The position numbers and the translations under genes are program-made. A stretch of 64,000 bases of DNA from Dryococelus australis (taxonomy: Eukaryota > Arthropoda > Insecta > Phasmatodea > Phasmatidae), in the NCBI GenBank assembly GCA_029891345.1, contig CM056994.1, positions 226,478,991 to 226,542,990 of the forward strand. Direction: 5' to 3'. This document shows positions 1 through 10,110 of the stretch, piece by piece (the stretch's first letter is position 1; every line of letters begins with the position of its first letter). Below the pieces are notes generated by a model. That model made no database searches and was not told where the DNA came from. It saw only the letters and a program-made list of their open reading frames with translations.

Positions 1-848
1 AACTAATGGCAAAATAATTGACATCTTCGTACTGCTTTACTAATACACAAATTAAAATTTTCTCCGACCATAACCCAAGACAATAGAAAGTAGGCAGTAA
101 TTCCTACTGTGAAATTGTGTACGTCATTTCCTTAGTTAACATTCATAACATTCAAAAACCATTTCCCAGTATACTTTAAAACTTCACTTCGCCATGTGAG
201 GTTTAGATTATCAACTGTATTCTCACACTGTAATAAGTAATTGTAAAATATGTTCCAACTTATTTTTGGAAGATTAAAAAATATTACTTCTTTATTTTTT
301 TAATTTTATTAGTTAAATATTTTTCAGTTACATATATTTAATGTCAATCTACTTGTGTTTATTTCAGATGCCTAGGAAACCTTCAGTTCTCCATGACATC
401 CTCCTACAAGTGCTACTCAAGAGCAAGGGAATTTTTTAGTGTGGAAGCAAAGTTTCTTGCCCTTCGAGTAATGTGTGAACAAATATGAGCAATAAATTAG
501 CTTGTATTTTGTAGCAGAAATATATTTGGCAGTATGTGCATGACAATAGGCATGAATCTGTCGATATGCTCAGATCACATGGCTTGTCTGGCAAGAACTT
601 GAAAACTGCAGAATGAAGTAGATGCAGAACACTCAAACGATGATGGCTCGCAATCTCAGAATTCTTCTGATTCAACCAATTCTTCGGAAGTAGTAGTTTA
701 TCTAAGTAAAATGTTAATTTTAATTTGGCCTCTTATCAGTGTGGAATGACATAAAACCAAGCGAAACAAAGTATACGAGGAGAGTTTTTTCGCTGCGCAG
801 AAAAAGTTTGATTTTGGCTCCAGGCATATGGACAGAATAGGTAATTAA
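1..848. other. AT-rich DNA without a clear gene
   Basis: No convincing gene is visible. A good splice-acceptor-like tract (pyrimidines ending TTTATTTCAG) ends at about 368, followed by a short open stretch with a PSVLHDILLQVLLKSKG-like run that faintly recalls the start of an MRG domain. A short acidic, serine-rich stretch lies around 610-705. Both could be decayed exons of the gene that owns the exon at 52,086, or chance. I do not call a gene here. Confidence 0.3.
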
Positions 849-1340
849 TTGCCCATTTATGGCAGCAGTTTCGTCTCCCGTGCCCGTACATGTTTAAAGT
901 ATCCTTTTACATTTAAGTATGATGGTACTTTCAACAGGAAGCAATGCGTAAGAATTGATGCCATCTACAAGGAATGTGGGACTAGTGCTGTTGGAAAAAT
1001 ACTCGATGAACCATTAGAATGTGAATCAGTGCAGACCCAATGGCATGCTCCAAACACAGTAAATGTTCCACATGAGCATAAGTGCCAGTTGAAAGGAGCC
1101 AAAATAAAAGTGGTAGGGCAAGAAGTTGCAATGCAATCAACTGTTGTATACCAAAAGAAATAGCAAGCAAGGCAATGGATGAAAGTAAAACAAAAAAGAC
1201 GGGAAGCAAATATCAGTGTAAAATCAAGCAAAGATGTTATTTGTAGGGATGTCAAACTCGATTCCATGATTCCTGCAATTTTTGAAGAATCGTATAATCG
1301 AGAATTGGAAGTCCAAGAATCGAAGCATGAAAAACCGATT
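849..1340 (+). pseudogene. decayed transposon-associated Cys/His protein
   Basis: A 104-residue open frame (849-1163) starts this segment, and a basic continuation in the same frame follows its stop, ending near 1,340. It shows an FTFKYDG start, a KECGTSAVG cysteine-glycine motif and a PHEHKCQLKG block followed by VVGQEV. From memory this order resembles a large uncharacterised arthropod family (Cys..CG, His, then a KRQLKG-like motif), often found next to or inside DNA transposons. The biochemical role is unknown. The internal stop and missing continuation suggest a pseudogene. The opposite-strand open frames here are shadows. Family assignment is inference. Confidence 0.35.
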
Positions 1341-1807
1341 ACTACAAGTACATAACCTAAGACTAGATGCACGATTTCCGGTAAATTGCAATAAAATGAA
1401 ATAACACAGAAACACAAGTTAAAACGTAAAATAACACAAAATAAGACAAATGTGCGATATTTACTAAATGAGCTTTCTCCACAAGAAATGAACTATTGTC
1501 CCATGTTATATACACAAAATTACTTCGACACTAAAAATCCAGAGACGTGCGAGTCTAGGGAATATTGAAATTCTCGAGATGAGTAAATTTGAGATAAGCT
1601 ACTGTAGTTTTACAACAAGCCGCCTCCAAGCGCTAGTAACAATCGTGCAAAGTGAACACTCACAACTAGAATGTGTGCAGTAATTTGTGGGTCGCGACGT
1701 TGCTTGTTTACATTGACACGCGGATACGAGTGCGTGAAATGAAAGAGTGATATCTAAATTGAAACATTAAACTGACTGTTTTCATAAAATATCTAGTCTC
1801 ATAGATT

Positions 1808-1935
1808 ATGGAAGGTGCTGCAGGCAATGTAAAAGACTGTAAAATGTCTATCATTTGGACATTTTATGTAAAAGAAAGTGCAAAGGCGAGTGTAAAGTGT
1901 GCAAGAAATTAATACAAAACATACCTGAACTAGTA
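1808..1935 (+). pseudogene. BED-type zinc finger relic, hAT-like
   Basis: After an ATG at 1,808 the translation reads an IIWTFY stretch, then an alanine and KC; in a neighbouring frame it continues C-x2-C-K-K-L-I. This resembles the aromatic start and Cys pair of a BED finger, the DNA-binding head of hAT transposases. At least one frame change separates the halves and no catalytic region follows, so only a relic is left. Alternatively it is a chance cysteine cluster. Confidence 0.25.
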
Positions 1936-1974
1936 TGAGGAGACTTTTTTTTTTTTTTTATAATTTATATTGTA

Positions 1975-2040
1975 CAGTCAACTCCCGATTATCCGCGGGT
2001 GGATTATCCGCTTTGCGCCTTAACCGTGGTAAATTTGAAC
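1975..2040 (+). repeat. pogo/Tigger-type terminal repeat, single end
   Basis: CAGTCAACTCCCGATTATCC begins right after a TA dinucleotide (1,973-1,974) and is followed by GGATTATCCGC. This is the usual look of a pogo/Tigger-type terminal repeat with TA target site. No inverted partner is visible within several kilobases, so it is a truncated end. Confidence 0.5.
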
Positions 2041-2184
2041 ATTGAATACATATAATAATTTTTTAAGTTTCTGTAAATACTGGTGAACAAAGTTCAGTGT
2101 GTCAGACGTCCATGTTAACTAGTGGAATATACAACTATATAGGCCTATTCATAATTAATTATGGCTGAAGAGTATAATCTTTAT

Positions 2185-2642
2185 GTCCCCAAAAGTGTCA
2201 CCTATTGTTTTATAATTTTTTGCAGGGAAATATATTTTGGATATTGCGTTAGAGCCCTCCGAGTGCATGAATACACACTCAGAGTTGTGCACTGATTCAC
2301 AATTTTTTTCGTACAAATAGGAATGGGCACCGATATAGCTGCTATATACACGTTATAAAACGATATGTGACACTTTTGGGGGCGCATATATATATATATA
2401 TATATATATTATATCAGTGCCAATCCTCATTTTCAAAGAAAAAAATTGTGAATCGTTGCGCTACTCATTTAAGTGTGTATTCGCGCACTCTGCAGGTTCT
2501 AATGCAATATCCAAAATATATTACAAAAAAATAATAAAATGATAGGTGACACTTTTGGGGACACGTATATGTAGCAGCTATATCGGTGCCAATTCTAATT
2601 TTTGTGAGAAAAAAATTGTGAATCAGTGTGCAACTCGTTTGT
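2185..2642. repeat. 179-bp-period tandem and inverted repeat
   Basis: The anchor TGACACTTTTGGGG occurs at 2,368 and 2,547, giving a 179-bp direct period, and its complement CCCCAAAAGTGTCA lies at 2,187-2,200. The arm 2,187-2,340 is the diverged reverse complement of about 2,412-2,563, and a third partial copy runs to about 2,642. Each unit carries an AAAAAAATTGTGAATC block and a stretch near GTGTATTCGCGCACTC. The inverted pair could fold into a stem of about 150 bp. It could be a foldback MITE or a small satellite. Confidence 0.6.
2385..2410. repeat. (AT)n microsatellite
   Basis: A run of AT dinucleotides in the spacer between the inverted arms of the 179-bp repeat. Confidence 0.9.
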
Positions 2643-4099
2643 GCTGTAGTGATACTATTTAATGTAATTTCTTAGCTTCGGCGGTGACAGACATCTTCCG
2701 TCTCTCTCTGTTGTATGGACTCAGTGTTATATAGCTCCTTACATGTCAAAGAATAGGCGTACAGGAGTGCCAGGATGCTGTGTCATTTTATCGTCTTTTT
2801 ACTTTTGCATGAGCTCTTCAAGTTACATTGCTTTATTAATTCTTTCAGTGTTTGAACTTGCGTGGGGAAACCGAGCGGTGTGCTGTGGTCCTCTTTTCAT
2901 TAAAACGTTGAGTCTTATATAATGAACTTTAACATTTAGTTTACTGACAATAAGCACAGTGTGGCTGTGGAAAAGAAAATCAAAAACACATAGTGGGCTG
3001 CACGCGGAATATTACGACCCTTGTGGAATCATAAGATTATGATTATTAATAAATTAATAAAAATAATAAGTTGCTACGAAAGAACTGCACTTGTTTGGTT
3101 CATGTCTGCTAATGCTCTGCTGTGGCCGTCTGTGTGGAAATATCATTTTGCTCAACCCTAGCCTTCTACGTGTTGCACAGCATGCAAAACAATTTGTATA
3201 GTTAAAACAAGGGAAGGGAAGTAGTGAACTGAGCATTTCCAGACTCAGCCCACTGCTAAGAGTGGGTGAAACAAGTGTTTGTGGCAGACACAACTACTTT
3301 CATTGTCGTACGTCACCACTACATAAAATTAGAAAGATGAGAGAGAGAGAGCAAGGCAAGACACAGTACACTTGAAAGAAATTTGAAGTTATTTACAACA
3401 ATAACGAATTTCTTCTCGCAACCCTTTTTCATATATTTATGGAGTCTTTTTGGTTGCTGGCTGATAAATGCTTCAACATGTTTCTGCAATTGCAAGTGAT
3501 TATTTTACAAATGATTTGAAAGCAAATCATTAAGTGCATTGATTTTACACAAAACACTTTTTAAGCAAAAACAGCAATATTAACTTTCTTTCATATTAAC
3601 ATTTAAAAAAAAATTTTTTATTGGAAATGTGTTGATTCTACACAGGCCAAATGTTACTTACAGGTTTTCACACAGATCTTGATATAAACTAAGGTGTTTT
3701 GCAAGCTTTAAAGTCTATAAATAGCAACAGACCCACCTGTTTCATTTCTGTCTGGCTCTGTCTGTATTTACACAATATTTACACTCAGCATCTTGATGAT
3801 TTCACACTTACAATGTCATTTTATCACTACTGCTCACTCACGTGTCTCACAGTTCACATGATATTTACAAATTTGTTTAGCTGTTTACAAACCGTTCTTG
3901 AAGTAAGTTAAGTAATCAAGATATGCAGGTGTAGCATTTGCTGCAAATAAGGCCTTAACCTTGGACACACAGAATAATGTGCTAACGCAACATTCAGAAA
4001 AGTCTGTGATTATGTAATTGCACTAGTGTTGAGAGCGTACTACCGTGTACTGCCAGCTGTTCGCTGAATATAGCCTGTGGCGTCTATTTATGATTGAAT
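2643..4099. other. AT-rich non-coding stretch
   Basis: No coding region, structural RNA or terminal repeat is recognised. There is a short GA run near 3,340. Open frames are short and have no known motif. Confidence 0.5.
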
Positions 4100-4329
4100 A
4101 AGCTTGTACTAACATCCACTGTAACGGCATGCTGATTGTACTGGGTGCCTCTTTTCCCTTGAAGGTACATAGGGTGGGTTTGGCCATCTAAATCGGGCTG
4201 GAGGTTGCCATGGTGGCTCTATGTAGTGGCCTGGTGTCATGTTAGCTCTGCAGGTATGTAATGGCTGGATTCGACTCTGGAACTCGGCCGTCCTGGAATG
4301 ACAGTTTCGTTGCGTGGAGTTCTCCATTT

Positions 4330-5470
4330 CCATCAGGGGTAGAGTGACAAGACTGTCTGCCCCCTCAGTTCACACTGGATGTGCTGTGTCCGGAGTCAGG
4401 GTATAGACAGGAGACTCCAGCCCGTAGACTTTGCTGAGCGGCCCCCTCGTAGCCTGGTACGGAGGACCTTTTCCTTACAGGTGTTGGGTAGCCTGGTTGC
4501 CGTCAGGGGTAAGTGGACGAGACTGTCTAGTCCCTCGGTTCGCACGGAAGGTGCTGGGTCTGGAGTCGTGGTATAGACAGGTGACTCCGGCCTGTCGACT
4601 TTGCTGAGTGGCTGGGGCATTCTTGACATCGGGTGCTGGCGAAGAGCCCCTTCAGTAGTTGTGTGGCTGGTAAACGCATCCATGGCTGACAATCTCCCTT
4701 GGCAGGAGAGTGCAGGCACCAGAGTGGGCTGGGTCGCAGGTGGATCTCACATCCATGATGAAAGGGTCTCAGGATGACCTCTGCATCAGATGATTTCTCA
4801 GGTTCCATCTAGCTCTGGGCTGCGACGGGCATCTCGGCTAAGTCCTCCTCATGTCAGTGATGGTTAATCTTAGGGACTGCGTCTGCATGGGCTGGCACAG
4901 GTGACCTGGAAGTATAAATCAGAGCAGAGTATACTGGGTTACCTTAGGGTCAAAAGAGGTGCTGGTCTCTGTGATGTCACGCCCCTGGGAGTCGACCGTG
5001 ACACTGGAACCGATGGTGTTGGATTGGCTCGTTGAGCCAAAGGTTCTGGGCGCACTGTCTGTCTGACGGAACTTGTTTTTGAAGTCTTCTGGATGACTGC
5101 AATCAGATGTGGGTGCTTGCAACTCTGACTTCTCCAAGATACCTTCTGTTGTGCTGGGGGTCCATCTTCCAAGCTGGCTGGTGAACTTTTGATGGAAAAC
5201 AGATGGTTTAGACGGTAACGATGATTCTGGCTCCTTGACTCTGGGTTGGTGGAATCCCATTCCTGTTGGTGAAGAGAAGAGGCTTCCTATCACTGGTTGC
5301 TCAGTCCTGTCTATCTTTGCAGGCTGCGGCGTCCGTGCTTCCTTACAAGAGGGGGATTTGGCGGGTTCGTCAACATCATTTGGCATCTCAGAAATCAGCT
5401 ATCCATCGGCGTAGTGGGCAGGTTGTGAGGCACTTTCTGGGTAGGGTCGCATCTGCCCTCTAGTCACCTT
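4330..5470 (-). pseudogene. Gyp-1 post-pol proline/serine-rich region
   Basis: Downstream of integrase on the minus strand lies an open stretch (5,386-4,919, 155 residues) rich in Pro, Ser, Thr and Gln, then a shorter stretch (4,719-4,396) holding a repeated VYTTTPDPAPSVRTEGLDS-type unit. No membrane span or envelope motif is seen. The related fossils Gyp-3 and Gyp-4 also carry low-complexity coding after integrase, so this seems a lineage trait of unknown function. Confidence 0.5.
4334..4612. repeat. 170-bp tandem duplication
   Basis: CAGGGGT at 4,334 and again at 4,504 begins two diverged copies of a unit containing GTATAGACAGG and GACTCC, period 170 bp. It lies in the Gyp-1 post-pol region and accounts for the repeated peptide there. 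Confidence 0.7.
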
Positions 5471-6148
5471 CCGTATTTGTCCTCGGTGGTCTTCCATCCA
5501 ATAGATGTTGTCCTGGTGTCCAATGACCTTTTATGGGCCTTCCAATTTTCTAGCTAGACCCGTGCTGAACTGGTTGTTCCCTCGGCTCAGGGGGTGACTG
5601 CAGAGTAGAACTGACTCTCCCATTTCAAAGTCTCATATTCCAGTGTATGGCAGAAGTTATTTCTTAGCGATGTACGCCTCTTAACTTTCTCTGTCCTTAT
5701 CAACCTGTTGCTGGGGGGCGACTAGACATATGACTTCAGGCTGTGGCATTTCTGTGGTCTCGTGCTCCCACTGCCAGTCTCCAGGGCATCAGAGTGTATG
5801 TTCCAATAGTAGCTGACTAGGACTTGAGTCAATCGCTTCGTTCGTGCGGCAGTGCAGCACTTAGTTGGGTTGACTTAGGGATGGTAGGATGGCATCGTCA
5901 AAGTTTCCACTCCCCATTCTTGATATGCTAGCTGCCACTGTTTGCTAATGAACTGAGTTCCATTGTTTGTTAAAATACTCTGTGGGTACCCCCGGTGTGG
6001 GAAAATCTTGTAATTAAATTTTTTGATCATACGGTGAGTCTAGGCTCTAGTGGGAATGCTTCTACCCAGCACGAGAACATGTCTGTTATAACCAGAAGGT
6101 ACCAATCCCCTTTTGTACTGCGGAGATAGGGTCCCATCAGATCTGCAG

Positions 6149-6433
6149 CTACCTATATCCACCGGGTATGTGGCTACTGTGGTTTTGCTGTAGGTCGTCT
6201 GGCAGGATAGGCTTTGTGCTGGCAGCACTTTGTGAACACTTGCTGTCGTGTTTGCGGACATCTCGGCTCATGCCATTCCACATATACCTGGTGCTTATGT
6301 CGGCGAGTGTTTCCCGGATCCCAGGTTGTCCTGCGTTTGGATGTTCATGGAAATGCCAGCAGATGTCATCTTGGAGATCCCTTGATACGCAGATTCTCCA
6401 CTTGGCATCCGGTTGGTTGTTCCGAGACCACAC
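6149..6433 (-). pseudogene. Gyp-1 integrase zinc-binding domain
   Basis: The translation contains HEHPNAGQPGIRETLADIS and YMWNGMSRDVRKH followed by a cysteine region, the HHCC module heading Gypsy integrases. This module precedes the DDE catalytic core and helps multimerise integrase on the element ends. It lies downstream of RNase H on the same strand, as expected. Part of a broken fossil. Confidence 0.8.
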
Positions 6434-8056
6434 AACGTTATCTCGTAGTTACCATTGTGGGTATTGGAGTAGAAGATCTCTGACTTCAGGGTCTTGTTGC
6501 TGATGATGCTCTATCTGGCTTCTGCTTAACTTGAGTTGTAGGAGTCTTAGTTGTTCTTCTGTAGATATTCCGGAGGTTCAGACAGTGAGATGCGGTTCAC
6601 TTCTTCAGGTTTTGTCTCTTCATTTTGGTTCGGTTGATGGGATAACACATCCGGGAGGTTGTTTATCTTGCCAGCGCAATGTTAAACCTCGAAGTCAAAC
6701 TTGGACAGGAGATGGTCCCATCTCCCAAGCTTGATTTTGTTGTTGCATGACTCTCACAATCACTTAAGTGCTTTGCTATTTGTTCTTAAAATGAAATGAG
6801 TGTCTTATAAGTAGAAACAGAATTTCCTGATGGCCCAGATTACAGCATGACATTACTGTTCGTGTATGTGATACTTTTGCTCGGTTGCCTGGTGCTGTGT
6901 ATGCTATCACAAGAGGTTTACAGTCCAGGTCCTCCTGGTATAGTACGGCACCAAGGCCGTTTTGGCATGTGTCTGTCTGCAGAATAAGGGGTCCCTCTCC
7001 TTGTATGTGTAGACAGGATTATCTTGGAAGCTGGTTTTGAGGGTGTCAAATGCAGCATGGTGTTCCGGCGTCCAACGCCATCATGCTTCTTTTTCCTACA
7101 ATGGATGGAGTGGTGTCATTAAGTCTGTGATGTTGGACACAAAGTCTCGGAGCCAAGTTGCCTTAAGTAGATATGATGTGGCCCAGGTACTTGATAGTGG
7201 TTTTTCTGAAACTCTTCGAAAACTTAGCGGTGAGTCCGTGGAGTTCTAGTCACTCTAATACTTGTTGCAAGTGGTTTAAGTGCTCTTCCCATGACTTGAG
7301 GTACACAATCACGTCGTCTAAGGCTGTTTCCGGATTGTCAGTATATACGTGTAAGTATACCTCTTCATGTTTGACTGGTTGCATATTCTGGTGGAAATAT
7401 CCGAAACTATGTGACAACAGAAAACAATGATGCAATATGGTGTTATATATACATTACAACTTTTATGGTTATGCATTAAGAAGAGACACATTACCTTATA
7501 AACATTTGTTATTTATTTTTATGTCATGGTATTGTACCGTGACTTCTTACGAGTTAAAGCGCTGAAACATGACTTTAGCCAGGAATGAGGAATTAATAGG
7601 AGCATTAGTGGGTGCATATTATTTACAGGAGGGAGGTGAAAGGCAGCACATAAATATTGTTGTACACTGGTTGCGTGGCAGAGTAGCAAGACAACAGGTG
7701 TGTGTTGTTTTGAACGAAAATGAATACACACAAATATGCCAATATGTCGGTTTTGGTCGTTTTACACTTTGAGTACAAGTTGTACCATAGGAAAACAAAT
7801 TGCATGAATATAGAAATTCTTGCTCCTCGGTATCCTGAGGTTATGTTTATCTGTTCATCTTCTCTCAATTTAACAAGTATTCATACCTCACATGCCATGG
7901 GATATTACTTTATCACATTAGGGGAAGATTGTAAACAAATTAGGGTAGTTATGAGATTTGTTGCATTTATTTATTGTATGTAAAGGGGCATTACATAGAA
8001 ACAGGCATTCTTTCCTTGTCCCTCGGTATGTACCTTATGATTTGTTTGAAATATAC

Positions 8057-8215
8057 TAGAGATGGGTTGAACGTTCAAATTTTGAACCGAAACCGAACTT
8101 TAAGGTTATGTTCAGGTTCGGTTCGAAATTCATTGCCATGTCAAAGATCGGTTCTAGTTTGGTTCAAAAAATTTACAGGAGTTCCTGTTGCGGTTCGAAA
8201 ATGTGCTGGAAAAGA
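8057..8215 (+). repeat. hAT-type MITE end with GGTTCGGTTCGAAA units
   Basis: TAGAGATGGG at 8,057 is the typical first ten bases of many hAT-family MITEs. It is followed by inverted and direct copies of a TTCGGTTCGAA-like motif (about 8,085-8,195). The opposite end (CCCATCTCTA) is not seen nearby, so the copy is truncated. Confidence 0.4.
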
Positions 8216-8502
8216 ACCTCATTACTCATTAATGAACTTTAAATGGACTTCAGTATTTACAACATGACAATTTTTCCCCAAAATAAAAGAAAACATTTCT
8301 GAGGAGTGCTAGAGGGTAGTCGTAAATTATCCACTCCTAAACTGTCCAATGATTTTTAAACTGTCCCATGATGTGTAAAGGGAAGTTTAGTGGAAGAGTC
8401 TAAGAGGATTGCTACCTGGGTGAAAAAGGGAAGAGGCAACACATTTTTTTTTTGAGAAGGGTAGTGCCTCACATTCCACCACAGCCAAATAAAGGATCAG
8501 CA

Positions 8503-8534
<32 letters not shown>
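8503..8534. repeat. poly(A) run
   Basis: An almost pure A-run of about 30 bases. The Lys/Phe-rich open frames over it on both strands are artefacts of the run. Confidence 0.9.
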
Positions 8535-8536
<2 letters not shown>

Positions 8537-9719
8537 AGCACAACAAAGAAAGACCAGCATGCCACTGCCTAAAAGAAGCAAAAAAAAAAAGACAGCCTCT
8601 GAGACTGCATAAAAGAAGCAAAAAAAGGAACCCAGCCACCCACCTCAGTTGTTGACATTCTTCTTTTAACAACCATAAGGTTACCTTGACCTTACAGAAT
8701 GCCACAAAATTTTTTTGCTTTTAGCCCCACAAGTTATTTAATTATATTTTCCAAATATATCGCAATCACCACAAATTAATTTAAAATAAAAGAATGATTT
8801 GTTAACAAGCCCCCACAAATTATGGGTGCAATTTTAGTAAAAAAATATATATATATTTTTCCTGCAACTTGTTGCAAAAATCATGGTGTGACGATACACT
8901 AGTAAATACTGTTCTTCACTTCAAAGAAGTTTTAAAATAATGATACAACACAACAAAAATTATCGAACAAGTCATATTTTATTATTGTTTTTGTAGCAGT
9001 GATGACAGCATTATATCTTGAACTCTATAGTATGTAAAACCAGGGCTATTCTTTATTTAAATGATTGTATACAAAAAGTGATTTGCTTGAGTTTTTGAAA
9101 AATTACATTTTCAATTAACATTTTTTTTGTGTTGCAAATTTGTGGTTTTCACATACCATGATACTACTAGAAAGATACATTTCCCAGTGTTATGATAAAG
9201 TATCATATCAACCAAAAGTTAATATTATGTTAATTTTATACCTTTTCCCCCCCACATAAAAAAAAATTTGACCTTTTCATTTTGGATCTATTAGTGGTGA
9301 AACTGTGCAGGTTATGTGTGTATGTGTGTGATATATGTTTACTGTTTATTTTAGGCCCACATTTTTAAACAGTTAGGCATGAAATTGTGAATGAGGTATG
9401 TAGTAGTTAGTGTTTTATACTTGAACAAATAGGGGCTGAACTATGAAGGCTGTATGTATATAGGTTGCACTTTGCACCTTGTAGCCAAGTCCAGAGGTCC
9501 TGTAACAAAACTCTCATTACTTGAATGAGCAACACTGCTAAAATGATCCACAGGACCACTGCAATCAATGTTAAGTACTTAATTTGCAAATATGCGTTTT
9601 GTACACACTGATTACTGTTTAGCATCCATAATCCACTGTATTTTTTAAGGTGGTTCTACATATTTGTTTTTGTTTTATGTGTGTGTGCGCGTGTGCGAGC
9701 GTGCATTTTATGGTCAGTA

Positions 9720-10110
9720 CTCGGGGGCTCGTTTGCATACCTCGCATTGATAGACCATGCCGGGCTGTTGACTGGCTCGTCTAGTCATCCAATGCAAGCG
9801 TGGTGGTACATCTCCCCACACAGAATGCTCCTAACTGTGTGGTGACCATGGCCGAGGCAAGTGACCCAATTACAGAACACTGTCTGTCTAGTTCTACCTT
9901 CCTCGCATCTAAATTCCAAGCTGTCCATTTAACGAGGTTCATCTGCCCAGCCAAGGCAGGAATAGTGGTGCAAGTGCTGGCAGTGTGTGCACTGAATCCG
10001 GTTAATCCCCGTACCAGGACGGTTTTGGTCACGAACAGCGGTCACATTTGATTGTGGCTGTGTTGGAGCACTCGAGCTCATGCTCGTCTAGTTCAGCTGT
10101 TGACATCTCT
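9720..10110 (-). pseudogene. Gyp-1 Gag N-terminus with two PHD-like fingers
   Basis: On the minus strand two Cys/His modules follow each other. The first has RIQCTHCQHLHHYSCLGWADE and then an FRCEEGR end. The second has VTCLGHGHHTVR, a cysteine, YHHACIGWLDE and then GMVYQCEVCK. The spacing resembles a PHD finger (Cys pairs, His, Cys, closing Cys pair). The same modules head the Gag of Gyp-4, Gyp-6 and Gyp-7. PHD fingers usually bind histone tails; that role here is inference. The copy is broken. Confidence 0.6.

Larger units (their letters stand above)
4100..7435 (-). mobile_element. Gyp-1: Ty3/Gypsy fossil, pol and post-pol part
   Basis: Read on the minus strand, the order is: end of reverse transcriptase (about 7,435-7,000, with an LDDVIVY catalytic-site stretch and SWEEHLNHLQQVLE), RNase H (about 7,000-6,650), integrase zinc-binding domain (6,433-6,149), integrase core (about 6,150-5,700) and C-terminal part (to about 5,480), then a proline-rich post-pol region to about 4,330. 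This is typical Ty3/Gypsy order. It is old and broken with ten or more breaks. The 5' portion stops abruptly at 7,435 against AT-rich DNA; a matching Gag and LTR lie at 9,720-12,500. No 3' LTR is recognised. Confidence 0.8.
7436..9719. other. AT-rich DNA between the two Gyp-1 blocks
   Basis: No gene is supported. It holds an A-run near 8,503-8,534, short A-rich tandem units around 8,570-8,630, a GT-rich tract at about 9,670-9,700 and the hAT-type end described separately. Gag, protease and the first part of RT expected for Gyp-1 are missing here, so this DNA either replaced them or was inserted with loss. Confidence 0.5.

Noticed and set aside
8387-8705. Phe/Lys-rich open frames on both strands
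   Set aside because: They are produced by the A-run at about 8,503-8,534 and have no domain.
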